Source: JAVVSR01 sp036654095 (GTDB lineage: Bacteria; Bacillota; Clostridia; Christensenellales; CAG-917). Taken from it: a stretch of DNA of 64,000 nucleotides. The DNA is taken from positions 16,438 through 80,437 of the forward strand of contig JAVVSR010000008.1 in the NCBI GenBank assembly GCA_036654095.1. The letters are read 5' to 3'. The number at the start of each line of letters is the position of its first letter. Positions within the stretch are counted from its first letter, which is position 1. The position numbers were made by a program, and so were the translations under genes. Under the pieces are notes generated by a model. That model was not told where the DNA came from. It searched no databases and was given only the letters and a program-made list of their open reading frames with translations. Of the stretch, positions 35,515 through 45,069 are shown one piece after another.

Positions 35515-36536
35515 TGAACAATTCATATGTTGTGTCAACATCTCCTCACGTGACATCGCCTAAAACTACACGTAAAATTATGGCAGACGTTATTATCGCG
35601 TTAATGCCAGCGCTTCTCGCGTCTATTTTACTATTTGGGTTTTATCCGCTAGTTGTGTGCATATTATCCGTCGCTTCCGCTATGTTTGGCGAATGGATGT
35701 ACAATAAAATGCGCAAGAGGGAAAATACATTACACGACCTTTCAGCGGTTGTTACGGGCTTGATTTTAGGTTTAAACTTGCCTCCAGTGCTGCCATTGTA
35801 CGTTCCAATTATTGGCGGTGTGTTTGCAACGCTGATTGTAAAAATGCTTTTTGGCGGTATTGGTAAAAACTTTGCTAACCCTGCTATTACAGCGCGTATA
35901 TTCGTTATGCTTGCTTGGACAATTCCAATGTCGAGATACGTTGCTCCTATCGACTTGGGACAAGGCTTTTCTGAAATGTTTAAATATTTTGGAATGAATG
36001 GAACCGAGTTGACTGCAATTTCTACCGCTACTCCGCTTCACGCTTTAAAGACGGGCGTTACAAGCGTAAATTTTGCCGACTTATTCCTTGGGAAAATTGG
36101 TGGCTCAGCAGGTGAGGTTTCCGCGCTTGCGTTAATAATCGGCGGTGTTTATTTGGCTATCCGTAAAGTTATTGACCTTAAAGTTCCACTTATTTTTATA
36201 GCTACATATTTCTTAATTACATTATTACTATATAAGAGCTTTGATGTGGCATTGTTTGGTGTGTTCTCAGGTGGTTTGTTGCTGGGCGCTATTTTTATGG
36301 CTACCGACTATTCAACTTCGCCTGATACCGTCATCGGCATTTGCATTTATGCGGCGGGCTGTGGCTTGCTAACTGCTATCTTTAGAAAATATGGCACTAT
36401 GCCAGAGGGCGTTTCATTTGCTATCCTTTTAATGAATATCATTACTCCGTTATTGGATAAATATTTGATGCCTAAACCTTTTGGATATGTTAAGCCGATA
36501 AAATCTAAAAAAGGCGCAAAGGAGGTACAAGCATAA
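35514..36536 (+). CDS. rnfD: Rnf complex subunit D (membrane flavoprotein)
   Basis: 340 residues, about ten membrane helices. FANPAITARIFVMLAW and the segment STATPLHAL hold the conserved regions; the Thr in the AT-P-L motif is the expected site of covalent FMN attachment in RnfD/NqrB proteins. It overlaps rnfC and rnfG by single bases (TAATG junctions), typical of tight coupling. GGGGG-rich binding site lies in the end of rnfC. Confidence 0.95.
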   Translation: MNNSYVVSTSPHVTSPKTTRKIMADVIIALMPALLASILLFGFYPLVVCILSVASAMFGEWMYNKMRKRENTLHDLSAVVTGLILGLNLPPVLPLYVPIIGGVFATLIVKMLFGGIGKNFANPAITARIFVMLAWTIPMSRYVAPIDLGQGFSEMFKYFGMNGTELTAISTATPLHALKTGVTSVNFADLFLGKIGGSAGEVSALALIIGGVYLAIRKVIDLKVPLIFIATYFLITLLLYKSFDVALFGVFSGGLLLGAIFMATDYSTSPDTVIGICIYAAGCGLLTAIFRKYGTMPEGVSFAILLMNIITPLLDKYLMPKPFGYVKPIKSKKGAKEVQA

Positions 36537-37102
36537 TGAAAGATATTGTTAAAACCGCCATTATTTTAAGTTTAATCGCTATTGTTGCAGGCGTTTTGTT
36601 AGGCGCGGTAAATGGCTTAACCTATATGACTGACGAGGAAAAACTTAATAGAAACTTAAATAGTGCTTATGAAAGCAAAGATGGCTATGAGGCCGTCGAC
36701 TTAACTAAATATAAAGCTCCCGAAGGTAGCGTTGCAAAACTCAAAAGTTGTTACAAGGCTAAGGGCGCGACAGACGAAGTTTATATTTACAGCACTAATG
36801 TCAAAGGATATAAAAAGAATTTGGAGCTTATGATTGTTGTGAAAAACAATAAAATCATTAATATTGTAAAAACCGCTTCGGGCGAAACTATTGCGAAGCC
36901 TCTAAGCGCGGAAAACTTTAGCAAATACTATGACATCGACTTGACAAAAACTAAAGGCTTCCATACAAATAAGCAAACCGCTGATAAAGATAAGACGGGT
37001 GTTACTGTAATTAGTGGCGCTACACTTTCTTCAAACGGTATTTGTAACAGCATTGACCTTGTTGTTGCTTATCACAATCAAATTGTAGGGGGGAAAGCAT
37101 AA
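36536..37102 (+). CDS. rnfG: Rnf complex subunit G (FMN-binding)
   Basis: 188 residues: one N-terminal membrane helix and an extracytoplasmic FMN-binding domain. The motif VISGATLSSNGI carries the Thr (S-G-A-T) that is linked to FMN through phosphate. GGAGG upstream and a one-base overlap with rnfD and rnfE. Confidence 0.95.
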   Translation: MKDIVKTAIILSLIAIVAGVLLGAVNGLTYMTDEEKLNRNLNSAYESKDGYEAVDLTKYKAPEGSVAKLKSCYKAKGATDEVYIYSTNVKGYKKNLELMIVVKNNKIINIVKTASGETIAKPLSAENFSKYYDIDLTKTKGFHTNKQTADKDKTGVTVISGATLSSNGICNSIDLVVAYHNQIVGGKA

Positions 37103-37743
37103 TGAAAAAAAATAGTAAAGCCGCTATTGTTTCTAACGGCATTATAAAAAACAACCCTATTTTCAGGCTTGTATTAGGTATGTGTCCTACGCTTGCTTTG
37201 TCTACGGCTGCGATGAACGGTATCTATATGGGGCTTGCGGTTACATTTGTTCTTATTTGTTCAAATGCATTGATTTCCTTGCTTAGAAAGGTTATCCCCG
37301 ATAAAGTTCGTATTCCAGCATTCGTTTTGATTATTGCGACTTTCGTTACTTTAATTGATATGATATTAGGTAGGTTTATGCCCGACGTTTATGAGATTTT
37401 AGGTTTGTATCTCCCTCTTATCGTTGTTAACTGTATTATTCTTGCTCGCGCAGAAGCTTTCGCTTCATCAAATAAAGTTATTGACAGCGCATTAGACGGC
37501 TTAGGTATGGGCTTAGGATTTACTTTATCGCTAACCGTCATCGGCGCAATTCGTGAATTTATCGGCGCAGGCTCGGTGTTCGGGTTTGAGTTGGGCGCAC
37601 TTCCCAACGTGGCTATGAGCGTTGTTGTTATGGCTCCCGGCGGATTTTTAACTCTCGGTCTCCTTATGGCTTTATTAAATTATATACAAATCCGCAAAAA
37701 AAACAAGGCTACGGTTCCCGTTGCTGTAAAGGAGGGCAAGTAA
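37102..37743 (+). CDS. rnfE: Rnf complex subunit E
   Basis: 213 residues, six membrane helices, homologous to RnfA with opposite topology; the pair forms the membrane core with an Fe-S site and the ion path. Conserved elements: NPIFRLVLGMCPTLA with the cluster-ligand Cys, and YLPLIVVNCIILARAEAF. GGGG precedes the ATG and the gene overlaps rnfG by one base. Confidence 0.95.
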   Translation: MKKNSKAAIVSNGIIKNNPIFRLVLGMCPTLALSTAAMNGIYMGLAVTFVLICSNALISLLRKVIPDKVRIPAFVLIIATFVTLIDMILGRFMPDVYEILGLYLPLIVVNCIILARAEAFASSNKVIDSALDGLGMGLGFTLSLTVIGAIREFIGAGSVFGFELGALPNVAMSVVVMAPGGFLTLGLLMALLNYIQIRKKNKATVPVAVKEGK

Positions 37744-37744
37744 T

Positions 37745-38329
37745 ATGTCATATATTTTAATTATTATTGGCGCGGTATTCGTTAATAACTTTATTCTAAG
37801 CCAATTTCTAGGTATTTGTCCATTCTTGGGCGTTTCTAAAAAAACAGAAAGCGCACTCGGTATGGGTTTGGCGGTTATCTTCGTTATGAGCGTGTCCTCG
37901 GTTATTACATATGCAGTAAATCTGCTTCTTGTAAAACTTAATATTGAATATACGCAAACCATTGTGTTTATTTTGATTATTGCAGCTCTCGTTCAGTGTG
38001 TTGAAATTATCATTAAAAAGTTTAGCCCGTCACTTTATAACGCTCTCGGAGTGTATCTTCCTTTGATTACAACAAACTGCGCAGTGCTAGGTGTAGCTAT
38101 TGTCAACGTCGGCAAAACCGATGGTATGTTTGATTACAATATGCTTCAGGCATTTCTGAACGGCACATTCAGTGGTGTCGGCTTTACTTTGGCTATTGTT
38201 ATGATGGCTGGTATTCGTGAAAAACTCGTGAATAGTGATATTCCTGAACCCTTTAAAGGCTTCCCGATTACACTTGCCGCCGCGTCAATTATGAGTATGG
38301 CTTTTATCGCGTTTAGCGGTATTATATAG
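37745..38329 (+). CDS. rnfA: Rnf complex subunit A
   Basis: 194 residues, six membrane helices. FVNNFILSQFLGICPFLGVSKK and YLPLITTNCAVLGVAI are the expected RnfA motifs, each with the Cys that binds the intramembrane iron centre together with RnfE. GGAGG lies in the end of rnfE. Confidence 0.95.
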   Translation: MSYILIIIGAVFVNNFILSQFLGICPFLGVSKKTESALGMGLAVIFVMSVSSVITYAVNLLLVKLNIEYTQTIVFILIIAALVQCVEIIIKKFSPSLYNALGVYLPLITTNCAVLGVAIVNVGKTDGMFDYNMLQAFLNGTFSGVGFTLAIVMMAGIREKLVNSDIPEPFKGFPITLAAASIMSMAFIAFSGII

Positions 38330-38340
38330 GAGGCGCAATT

Positions 38341-39135
38341 ATGGGAATTTTATTACCAACTTTAGTTTTATTCGGGCTTGCTTTGGTATTTGCCATCGCG
38401 CTTGCTTACTTGGGCAAAAAACTCGCCGTTAGTCGCGACGAGAGGATTGATTTAGTGCTTGCAAAATTGTCAGGCGCAAACTGCGGCGGTTGTGGTTACG
38501 CCGGTTGTGATGGTTTTGCTTGCGCGCTTGTTGAAGGCACTGCTAAACTTTCTGATTGCAATGCCACTTCAAAAGAAAACAAAGAAGCTATTGCAGATAT
38601 TCTTGGTGTTGACAACGTAGGCGAGGCTACTCGCGTAGTTGTTTGTTGCCGCGGCGGTAACGACGCTAAAGATAAGTACTCTTATATGGGCTATGGTGAT
38701 TGCCGTTCTATGGAACTCTTGGCTGGTGGACGTAAACAATGTCAATGGGGTTGCTTGGGTATGGGTTCTTGCGTGGATGCTTGTGTTGACCACGCTGTCG
38801 AAGTTAATATGAAAGGCTATTCCGAAATCAATCAAGAAAAATGTATCACTTGCGGTAGGTGTATTAGCGTTTGTCCTAAAAAAATTATTAAGCGTATTCC
38901 TGCTTCTGCAAAATTCTATGTCGCTTGTTCAAATCACCAAAAAGGTAAGGAAGTTAAGGAACTATGCGCTAAAGGATGTATCGCTTGCGGACTGTGCGCT
39001 AAAGTTTGTGAAGCTGGCGCTATTACTATTGTTGACAACTTGGCTGTTATCGACTATTCAAAGTGTACTAATTGCGGAAAGTGTGCCGCAAAATGTCCAC
39101 AACATTGCATTATGTCAGCCACCGACAAACAATAA
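38341..39135 (+). CDS. rnfB: Rnf complex subunit B (ferredoxin-side Fe-S protein)
   Basis: 264 residues. An N-terminal membrane helix (LVLFGLALVFAIALAYLG) is followed by the four-Cys domain CGGCGYAGCDGFACALVEG, then ferredoxin-like [4Fe-4S] motifs CITCGRCISVCPKK, CIACGLCAKVCEAG and CTNCGKCAAKCPQHC. RnfB is the entry point for electrons from reduced ferredoxin. AGGAGG precedes the ATG. Last gene of the operon, followed by a terminator. Confidence 0.96.
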   Translation: MGILLPTLVLFGLALVFAIALAYLGKKLAVSRDERIDLVLAKLSGANCGGCGYAGCDGFACALVEGTAKLSDCNATSKENKEAIADILGVDNVGEATRVVVCCRGGNDAKDKYSYMGYGDCRSMELLAGGRKQCQWGCLGMGSCVDACVDHAVEVNMKGYSEINQEKCITCGRCISVCPKKIIKRIPASAKFYVACSNHQKGKEVKELCAKGCIACGLCAKVCEAGAITIVDNLAVIDYSKCTNCGKCAAKCPQHCIMSATDKQ

Positions 39136-39170
39136 AACAGTTTCATTTTAATAAATAATCTATTTATAAT

Positions 39171-39206
39171 GTAAAGGCTTCTCATTTGAGAGGTCTTTAC
39201 TTTTTT
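39171..39206 (+). terminator. Intrinsic terminator of the rnf operon
   Basis: 13-bp stem GTAAAGGCTTCTC / GAGAGGTCTTTAC including two G-U pairs, loop ATTT, then six T. Confidence 0.88.
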
Positions 39207-39376
39207 CAGCCGAAAGTTATAAAAGGTTGAAAATATATTTTGTTCGACATTGGATTATTTCGATAATTTAACAAATACCGCAAAATTTGCGGAAATATTA
39301 TTGAAAATAAGTAAAAAATTGTTTAAAAAACTTCAAAACCCCCCTATACAAAGTAAATTAAATGTGTTATAATTAC

Positions 39377-39405
39377 TTGACTATAAAAACTAAGTTGGCA
39401 ATAAT
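39377..39405 (+). promoter_or_regulatory. Probable promoter of the ppx gene
   Basis: TTGACT (39377-39382), 17-bp spacer, AATAAT (39400-39405). A TATAAT at 39368-39373 with a TATACA-like -35 (39345-39350) is an alternative just upstream. Confidence 0.5.
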
Positions 39406-39436
39406 TTAATATATAATAAATGTAAAGGATATAATA

Positions 39437-40951
39437 ATGGAAAAAATTGCAATAATTGACCTAGGTTCTAACTCCGCAAGGCTTGTTCTTGTAAATATTT
39501 TAGAAGGCGGCTATTTTGTTGTCTTTGACGAGCTGAAGGAATCTGTGCGTCTAGCACAAGATATGGACTGGGATGGTTTTTTGAAACCTCAGCGTATCGC
39601 GCAAACTATCAAAACGCTTAAAATGTTCAGGCGTCTTTGTGATGCAAATAAAATTGAAAAAATCTATGCGTATGCAACTGCCGCTGTACGTCGCGCAAAA
39701 AATCAAAAAAGTTTTTTAGATGAAGTTGCAGTTTCTTGTGGCATTAAAATTAATGTACTGACTAAAGACGAGCAGGCGAGTTTAGTTTATCAAGGCGTTA
39801 TCAATTCGCTTGAAGTTCCCAAAGGGCTTATTATGGATATTGGCGGTGGCAGTACTCAGTTTATTTATTATAGCCGCAAAAATATTCTGGCGAGCGAAAC
39901 GTTGCAATTTGGTTCAGTTACGTTGACTGACTTGTTTAAAAATGACGACATTCTTCCTGAGGAAAAGGCAAAAAAGATTGAAAGTTTTATTAGGGAGCAT
40001 TTGGATAAAATTGAATGGTTTAAGACGATTGACCCCGATACTCAGTTTGTAGGAGTTGGGGGAAGTTTCAGAAATCTTGGTCGAATAAGCAGAAATATTA
40101 AAAAGTATCCATTGGATATGATGCACAATTATCACGTACCCGTGCCTGAATATAATCAAATTTATGATACGATAAAGTGTTTAGACCTTGACCGTACACA
40201 AAAAATTAAAGGGTTATCAAGTGGTCGAGCGGATATATTCCCTAGCGCGTTAGCGGTTATTAAAACCGTTATAGATTATGTAGGGTTTAGCGATATTATT
40301 GTAAGTGGCTGTGGTTTAAGGGAGGGCGCAATGTTTAGATACGCTGTTCCTAGTACAAATGAAAAGCCACTATCTGATATTTTGGGGCACAGTTTACAAA
40401 CTTTAATGTATTATTTTGACACAAATATACCCCACGCTGAGCACGTATATAATTTGACATTACAGCTGTTTAAACAACTTAAAGTACTTCATAAACTGCC
40501 AAGAATGTATGTAAAAGTGCTTCGTGTAGCCGCGTTGTTGCACGATAGCGGTATGCGAATTAAATACTATGACCATCAAAAGCACAGCAGTTATATTATT
40601 TTGAACAGCAATCTCTATGGCATTTCGCATAAGGATTTGGTTATGGCGTCGTTTGTTGGTGGCGGTCATCGAAAAAGTGATTTTAACGAGCTTGAAATGG
40701 CGAAATTCCGTTCAATGCTAACGGCAGATGATGTTGAGGCAGTGAAAAAACTGTCGGTTATTTTGCGTATTGCCGAAAGTTTTGACCGCAGTCAAAGCGG
40801 GCTTATCACGGGTATCAACTGTGATGTGCTGGGCGATAGCGTCATTATGAAAACCGAAACTGAAGGCGATTGTTCGTTGGAAATCAAGGATGCTTTAACT
40901 TGCGCAAGTGAGTTTAAGCGCGCTTATTCTAAAAACCTTGAAATTCTCTAA
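39437..40951 (+). CDS. Ppx/GppA phosphatase with HD domain
   Basis: 504 residues: an ASKHA-fold exopolyphosphatase/guanosine pentaphosphatase domain (IDLGSNSARLVLV, DIGGGSTQF) followed by an HD-type domain from about residue 315 (LLHDSGMRIKYYDH) as in long Ppx proteins. It hydrolyses inorganic polyphosphate and/or pppGpp. AAAGGA lies 7-8 nt before the ATG. Its end overlaps the start of the maf gene, and the two plus mreB-like form a compact block. Confidence 0.9.
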   Translation: MEKIAIIDLGSNSARLVLVNILEGGYFVVFDELKESVRLAQDMDWDGFLKPQRIAQTIKTLKMFRRLCDANKIEKIYAYATAAVRRAKNQKSFLDEVAVSCGIKINVLTKDEQASLVYQGVINSLEVPKGLIMDIGGGSTQFIYYSRKNILASETLQFGSVTLTDLFKNDDILPEEKAKKIESFIREHLDKIEWFKTIDPDTQFVGVGGSFRNLGRISRNIKKYPLDMMHNYHVPVPEYNQIYDTIKCLDLDRTQKIKGLSSGRADIFPSALAVIKTVIDYVGFSDIIVSGCGLREGAMFRYAVPSTNEKPLSDILGHSLQTLMYYFDTNIPHAEHVYNLTLQLFKQLKVLHKLPRMYVKVLRVAALLHDSGMRIKYYDHQKHSSYIILNSNLYGISHKDLVMASFVGGGHRKSDFNELEMAKFRSMLTADDVEAVKKLSVILRIAESFDRSQSGLITGINCDVLGDSVIMKTETEGDCSLEIKDALTCASEFKRAYSKNLEIL

Positions 40952-41519
40952 AATTATTTTGGCCTCGCGTTCGCCTAGGCGGTGCGAGTTGTTGTCACAG
41001 CTCGTAAATAACTTTGTGGTCGCGCCAAATGATGCCCCTGAATTGACATTTGGCAAACGTCCGTCCGCGGTTGTTATGTCGAATGCCAAAGCCAAATCGC
41101 TTGCTTGCAAAGAGAGGGGATTGATTATTTCGGCGGATACCATAGTTTTTATGGACGGCAAATATTATCTTAAACCTAAATCACGACAAGATGCTTTTGA
41201 AATGCTTAAGAGCTTAAGTAACCGCACTCATTTTGTTTACACTGGCGTATGCTTGCGCGACGGCAGTCATTGCGCTGTCTTTTATGAAAAATCACAAGTT
41301 AAGCTTAAGCGTTTAAGCGATGAAATTATTAATAAATACATTGATACCCAAAGCCCTTTAGATAAAGCGGGCGCGTATGGTATTCAGGATAACATTGTTG
41401 TGCAAGCATACAAAGGTAGCTATACAAACATTATTGGTTTGCCTATTGAACGGCTAGGTGATGTTCTTAAAACCTTTGGATATGATTGTTCAAGGAGGAC
41501 TACTGATGGCAAATATTGA
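40908..41519 (+). CDS. maf: Maf-family nucleotide pyrophosphatase
   Basis: 203 residues. Maf proteins hydrolyse non-canonical or modified NTPs (for example dTTP/UTP or m7GTP) and can delay septation. ASRSPRRCELL at the N-terminus is the family signature; SADTIV and the SPLDKAGAYGIQD segment complete the active site. The frame opens at GTG 40908 inside ppx; a TTG at 40938 (LKFSKIILASRS) is an equally plausible start. Its end overlaps the mreB-like start by 14 bp. maf next to mreB is a conserved Firmicute pairing. Confidence 0.92.
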   Translation: MSLSALILKTLKFSKIILASRSPRRCELLSQLVNNFVVAPNDAPELTFGKRPSAVVMSNAKAKSLACKERGLIISADTIVFMDGKYYLKPKSRQDAFEMLKSLSNRTHFVYTGVCLRDGSHCAVFYEKSQVKLKRLSDEIINKYIDTQSPLDKAGAYGIQDNIVVQAYKGSYTNIIGLPIERLGDVLKTFGYDCSRRTTDGKY

Positions 41520-42507
41520 GTTAGCTATTGATTTTGGCACTTCTTATATTACAATTTTTCAGCGCGGAAGAGGTATTATTTTAAAGGAAGCCTCCGTTGC
41601 GATTGTCAATTATCACAAACGCAAAAAAGTCTTGGTAGCTGTCGGAAACAGCGCTTTGCGCGATGTTAAAGCCACTTCCGGAACGGCGCAAGTGGTGTAT
41701 CCTATTCGTGATGGCGCAGTTGTAAACATTGAAGATGCTTCATTTTTGATGACGGATTTGATTAAAAAAATTATGCCCGACGGGCTAATTAAACCTTATA
41801 TAAAAGCGATTGTGTTGATTTCGTGCGGGCTTACGGTTGTTGAGCGAAAAGATATTGAAACGGTTGTGCTAAATGCTGGCGTCAACGATGCAATCCTAGT
41901 GGAGTCGCCACTGGCGCTACTTGCTTACACAAATAGTGTTGGGGGCTTGTTTTTGGACATAGGCGGTGGTACGGCCGAAATAGCAAGCGTTACACGGCTA
42001 GGGATATCATATGGTTGTGCGGTCAATATAGGCGGTAATTTACTAAACAATAAAATTGTTGATTACTTTTTTGAACATTATGGTTTAAAAATTGGCGAAT
42101 ATGCTGCGGAAAAGTTAAAGATAGATATTGGAAGTATGTTTGACAACGATTTGTCGGCGACAGAAGCTAGCGGTAGAGATGTATTAGAGGGTACGCCTCG
42201 TAGTTTGGAGGCCTCAGCAAAGGATATTAGAAACGCTTTGGCTAAGCCGATAGACACCATAATCGAAGTTGTTGAAAGTGTTTTAAATGTGACTCCTCCT
42301 GAACTTGCAGGGAGCATTGCAAAAAAAGGTATTTTTATTTCAGGTGGCACTTCAGAATTGCCTGGGCTAATCGAATATATTAGTATCCGACTTGGATTGG
42401 CCGTTACTCAGCTTCAAGACTTTGACAACGCGGTTGCGTTTGGCGGAGGAGTATTGCTTAATGATAGAAAACTCCTTTCGGAAATGCTTAATTTAAAAAT
42501 TGATTAG
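41506..42507 (+). CDS. MreB-like actin homologue
   Basis: 333 residues of the MreB/Mbl family, cytoskeletal ATPases that guide cell-wall elongation. IDFGTSYITIF (phosphate 1), the V-Y-P-I-R-D-G-A-V-V-N motif, LDIGGGTAEIA (phosphate 2) and SGGTSELPGL (adenosine) are all visible. Several positions differ from typical MreB, so a paralogue (Mbl/MreBH type) is possible, and no mreC or mreD follows. The ATG at 41506 is set by AAGGAGG 7 nt upstream; an earlier in-frame ATG at 41458 would sit inside maf with no binding site. Confidence 0.88.
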   Translation: MANIELAIDFGTSYITIFQRGRGIILKEASVAIVNYHKRKKVLVAVGNSALRDVKATSGTAQVVYPIRDGAVVNIEDASFLMTDLIKKIMPDGLIKPYIKAIVLISCGLTVVERKDIETVVLNAGVNDAILVESPLALLAYTNSVGGLFLDIGGGTAEIASVTRLGISYGCAVNIGGNLLNNKIVDYFFEHYGLKIGEYAAEKLKIDIGSMFDNDLSATEASGRDVLEGTPRSLEASAKDIRNALAKPIDTIIEVVESVLNVTPPELAGSIAKKGIFISGGTSELPGLIEYISIRLGLAVTQLQDFDNAVAFGGGVLLNDRKLLSEMLNLKID

Positions 42508-42749
42508 TTAAACAGAATATTTTTGTCACTATAAGTGTATATATAAATTAACCGATGTTCCTTGGGCGCTAAAACGTATTTCTTTGTATTTGCATAACGC
42601 GCAAATTGTTTATTACTTGCTAAGTGTTGTGTTATTGAAATATGATAGCAATAAAAAACCTTATTTTAAAATTGTGTTAAAATGAAAAATCGAATTTGCA
42701 TTTAATAAATAGCTTACCAAATAAAAATATATGCGGTTATGAGGGAAAT

Positions 42750-43562
42750 ATGGAGAGTATTGTTTGCTTTATTAATCAAAAAGAAGGCGTTGGTAAATCG
42801 ACTACGGTGTTTCAAATTGCAGCGGGTTTGACTAAACGCAGAAAAAAAGTGCTTATGTTAGACATTGACCCACAAGCCTCGCTAACGACTTATTTAGGTA
42901 TGGATTGCAATGTCGACAAAAATATGTATACTTTTATTACGGGAAAATCTAATTTTGAGGATACAATAGTGCGCACGGCGTCGGGCGACCTTATTCCAAG
43001 CAGTTTGGAGTTAGGGTTTAGAGAAATTGAACTTGTGCGTCATTTAGGTTGCGAATTTATGCTGTCATCGGCCATTGGCGAATACTGTAAAAATTACGAT
43101 TATGTTTTAATAGATTGTCCGTCGTCAACTAATATATTTTTATATAATGCGCTTATGTTGTCAACGCACGCGGTGTTGGTTATGCAGGCAAACTGCGCAT
43201 CAACAAAATGGATTGGCGAATACACTTTAATTTTGGATAATGTATTTAAGTTTTTCAAAAAGAAGGTTAAGTTTGCTAGCGTCATTATGACACGTTTAAA
43301 CGAACGATATAGCGTTCATAAAGTCCTATCCGAACAAATGTCGGCTGCTCTTAGCGAAAGAAATGTGCCCGTTTTAAAGTCAAAAATTAAAAATTCGGAA
43401 GTTGTTTTTGAAGCGAACGCTTGTCATCGCAGTTTATTAGATTATGCCCCAACAAATGACGTTACAATTCAGTATGACAACGCGGTTGATGAACTTATCG
43501 CTATAATTAGCGGTGATAAAAAAGCTTTAAGACAAAAAGTTCAAAAGCAGAAAGATATTTAA
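42750..43562 (+). CDS. ParA-family ATPase with variant Walker A, no ParB partner
   Basis: 270 residues. The P-loop reads NQKEGVGKSTT, so the usual KGG is KEG, while the signature Lys and GKS-T remain. DIDPQASLT follows as the Walker A' region and IDCPSS as Walker B. ParA/Soj-type proteins position DNA or protein complexes by ATP-dependent nucleoid binding. There is no parB next to it, which suggests an orphan positioning ATPase. GAGGGAAAT precedes the ATG; a longer frame from 42696 is unlikely because MESIVCFINQ is the normal N-terminus. Confidence 0.88.
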   Translation: MESIVCFINQKEGVGKSTTVFQIAAGLTKRRKKVLMLDIDPQASLTTYLGMDCNVDKNMYTFITGKSNFEDTIVRTASGDLIPSSLELGFREIELVRHLGCEFMLSSAIGEYCKNYDYVLIDCPSSTNIFLYNALMLSTHAVLVMQANCASTKWIGEYTLILDNVFKFFKKKVKFASVIMTRLNERYSVHKVLSEQMSAALSERNVPVLKSKIKNSEVVFEANACHRSLLDYAPTNDVTIQYDNAVDELIAIISGDKKALRQKVQKQKDI

Positions 43563-43589
43563 TAAATTTTAAAATTATTAGGCAATCCA

Positions 43590-44720
43590 ATGATATATGA
43601 TAAAACAAATTTAACAAGGTTAGTCAAAAATTTTTGCATTACAGGCAATATTGTTTCTATTGAGAAATATGGTCACGGACATATTAATGATACTTATTTG
43701 GTAATTGTGTCAAATGCAGGCGCATTTGAAAAATTTGTTTTGCAAAAAATAAACACTTGCGTATTTAAAGATGTTGTTGGCCTTATGCAAAATATGTCAA
43801 CAGTTACCGATTACCTGCATCAAAAGCTTATTGAATTAGGCAAAAATCCCGATATTTATTCCCTAACGATTGTGAAAACACAAGATGGAAACAGCTATTT
43901 TAATTGCGGCGACGGCGATTTTTATAGATGTACGAAATTTATAAATGGCGCGGAAATTAACGAGGCCTCAGACAATGAAAGGCAGTTCTTTTGCGCGGGG
44001 AAAGCATTTGGACAGTTTCAGCAACTTATGTCCGATTTTGACGCAAGTAAACTTTTTGAAACTATACCGAACTTCCACAATACCCTTAATCGGCTTGATA
44101 ATTTAAAAGTTTCAACAAAAAAAGATGTTTTAAATAGGCTTCAATATTGCCAAGCGGAAGTTGGCTTTTTTTTAGATAGAGCAAACTATGCAAGCGTTGT
44201 TGTTGACGGCATAAAAAACGGCTTAATTCCACTTAGGGTTACGCACAACGATACAAAGTCAAATAACGTTCTGCTTGATTTAAAAACAAATGAACCGCTT
44301 GCTGTACTTGACCTAGATACAGTGATGGCTGGTTCAATACTTTATGATTTTGGCGATGCTATACGTTTTGGCGCAAGTACTGGCGTAGAAGATGAAATTG
44401 ATTTATTGAAAGTTAGTTTTTCAATGAAACTGTACAAAGCATTTGTCGAGGGGTTTATTTCAGAGGTATGTGATTGTTTATCCGATGAAGAAGTTAATTT
44501 AATGTATTTTGGTGCAATGCTTATGACATACGAATGTGGTATGCGGTTTTTAACTGATTTTTTAGATGGCGATGTGTATTTTAAAACTTCGCGAATAAAC
44601 CATAATCTTGACCGAGCGCGTACGCAAATTAAACTTCTTAGCGAAATGGAAACGCAAAAATGTGAAATGAAACAGGCAGTTATAGACGTTGTTTCGAGAT
44701 GCAAAAAACATAGTATTTAA
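43590..44720 (+). CDS. Phosphotransferase-family sugar kinase, N-acetylhexosamine 1-kinase-like
   Basis: 376 residues of the aminoglycoside phosphotransferase/choline kinase fold. The combination GHGHINDTYLV, LQKINTCVFKDVVGLMQNM, FGQFQ, and THNDTKSNNVLLD (catalytic loop with the Asp) then VLDLDTVMAGSILYDFGDAIR (metal-binding DFG-like region) is that of NahK-type enzymes, which phosphorylate GlcNAc or GalNAc at C1. This would feed UDP-amino-sugar salvage. Binding site is weak (AGGCAATCCA). It follows the ParA gene by 27 bp, perhaps co-transcribed. Confidence 0.82.
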   Translation: MIYDKTNLTRLVKNFCITGNIVSIEKYGHGHINDTYLVIVSNAGAFEKFVLQKINTCVFKDVVGLMQNMSTVTDYLHQKLIELGKNPDIYSLTIVKTQDGNSYFNCGDGDFYRCTKFINGAEINEASDNERQFFCAGKAFGQFQQLMSDFDASKLFETIPNFHNTLNRLDNLKVSTKKDVLNRLQYCQAEVGFFLDRANYASVVVDGIKNGLIPLRVTHNDTKSNNVLLDLKTNEPLAVLDLDTVMAGSILYDFGDAIRFGASTGVEDEIDLLKVSFSMKLYKAFVEGFISEVCDCLSDEEVNLMYFGAMLMTYECGMRFLTDFLDGDVYFKTSRINHNLDRARTQIKLLSEMETQKCEMKQAVIDVVSRCKKHSI

Positions 44721-44851
44721 AGAAGTGTTTTTGTAGGCTTAATTTGAGTTAAATAGCATATTGGCTACTTTAGCGGAAATATTTAATTTATAAAGGGCAA
44801 ATTAAGTTGAATATATGATTTAAATAATTTATAAATATAGTGGATTAAACA

Positions 44852-44883
44852 AACGCAGGCAGCCTAAATTGGTTGTCTGCGTT
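44852..44883 (+). repeat. Hairpin downstream of the kinase gene
   Basis: 13-bp stem AACGCAGGCAGCC / GGTTGTCTGCGTT with G-U pairs and a 6-nt loop. No T-run follows, so it is not a classical terminator but may stabilise the mRNA end. Confidence 0.6.
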
Positions 44884-44888
44884 GTTGT

Positions 44889-44990
44889 AAAAAGTTAAAT
44901 ACTGTAACGTGTTATTGAAAAAAGTTAAGCACTGCTACGTGAAGAATAAAAAGTCAAGCACTGCAACGTGTTATTGAAAAGTTAAACTTA
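44889..44990 (+). repeat. Tandem repeat, period about 30 bp, about 3.4 copies
   Basis: Each copy is close to AAAAAGTTAAGCACTGCAACG followed by TGTTATTG or TGAAGAAT, with changes such as AAATACTGTAACG in the first copy. Intergenic, no coding frame is preserved. Confidence 0.75.
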
Positions 44991-45069
44991 TTATGCGGAA
45001 AAATATATTAGCAAATAAGTGAGCAAATTAAATTAAAAGTTTTAAATAGTTTTGTTACTATAAATAATA

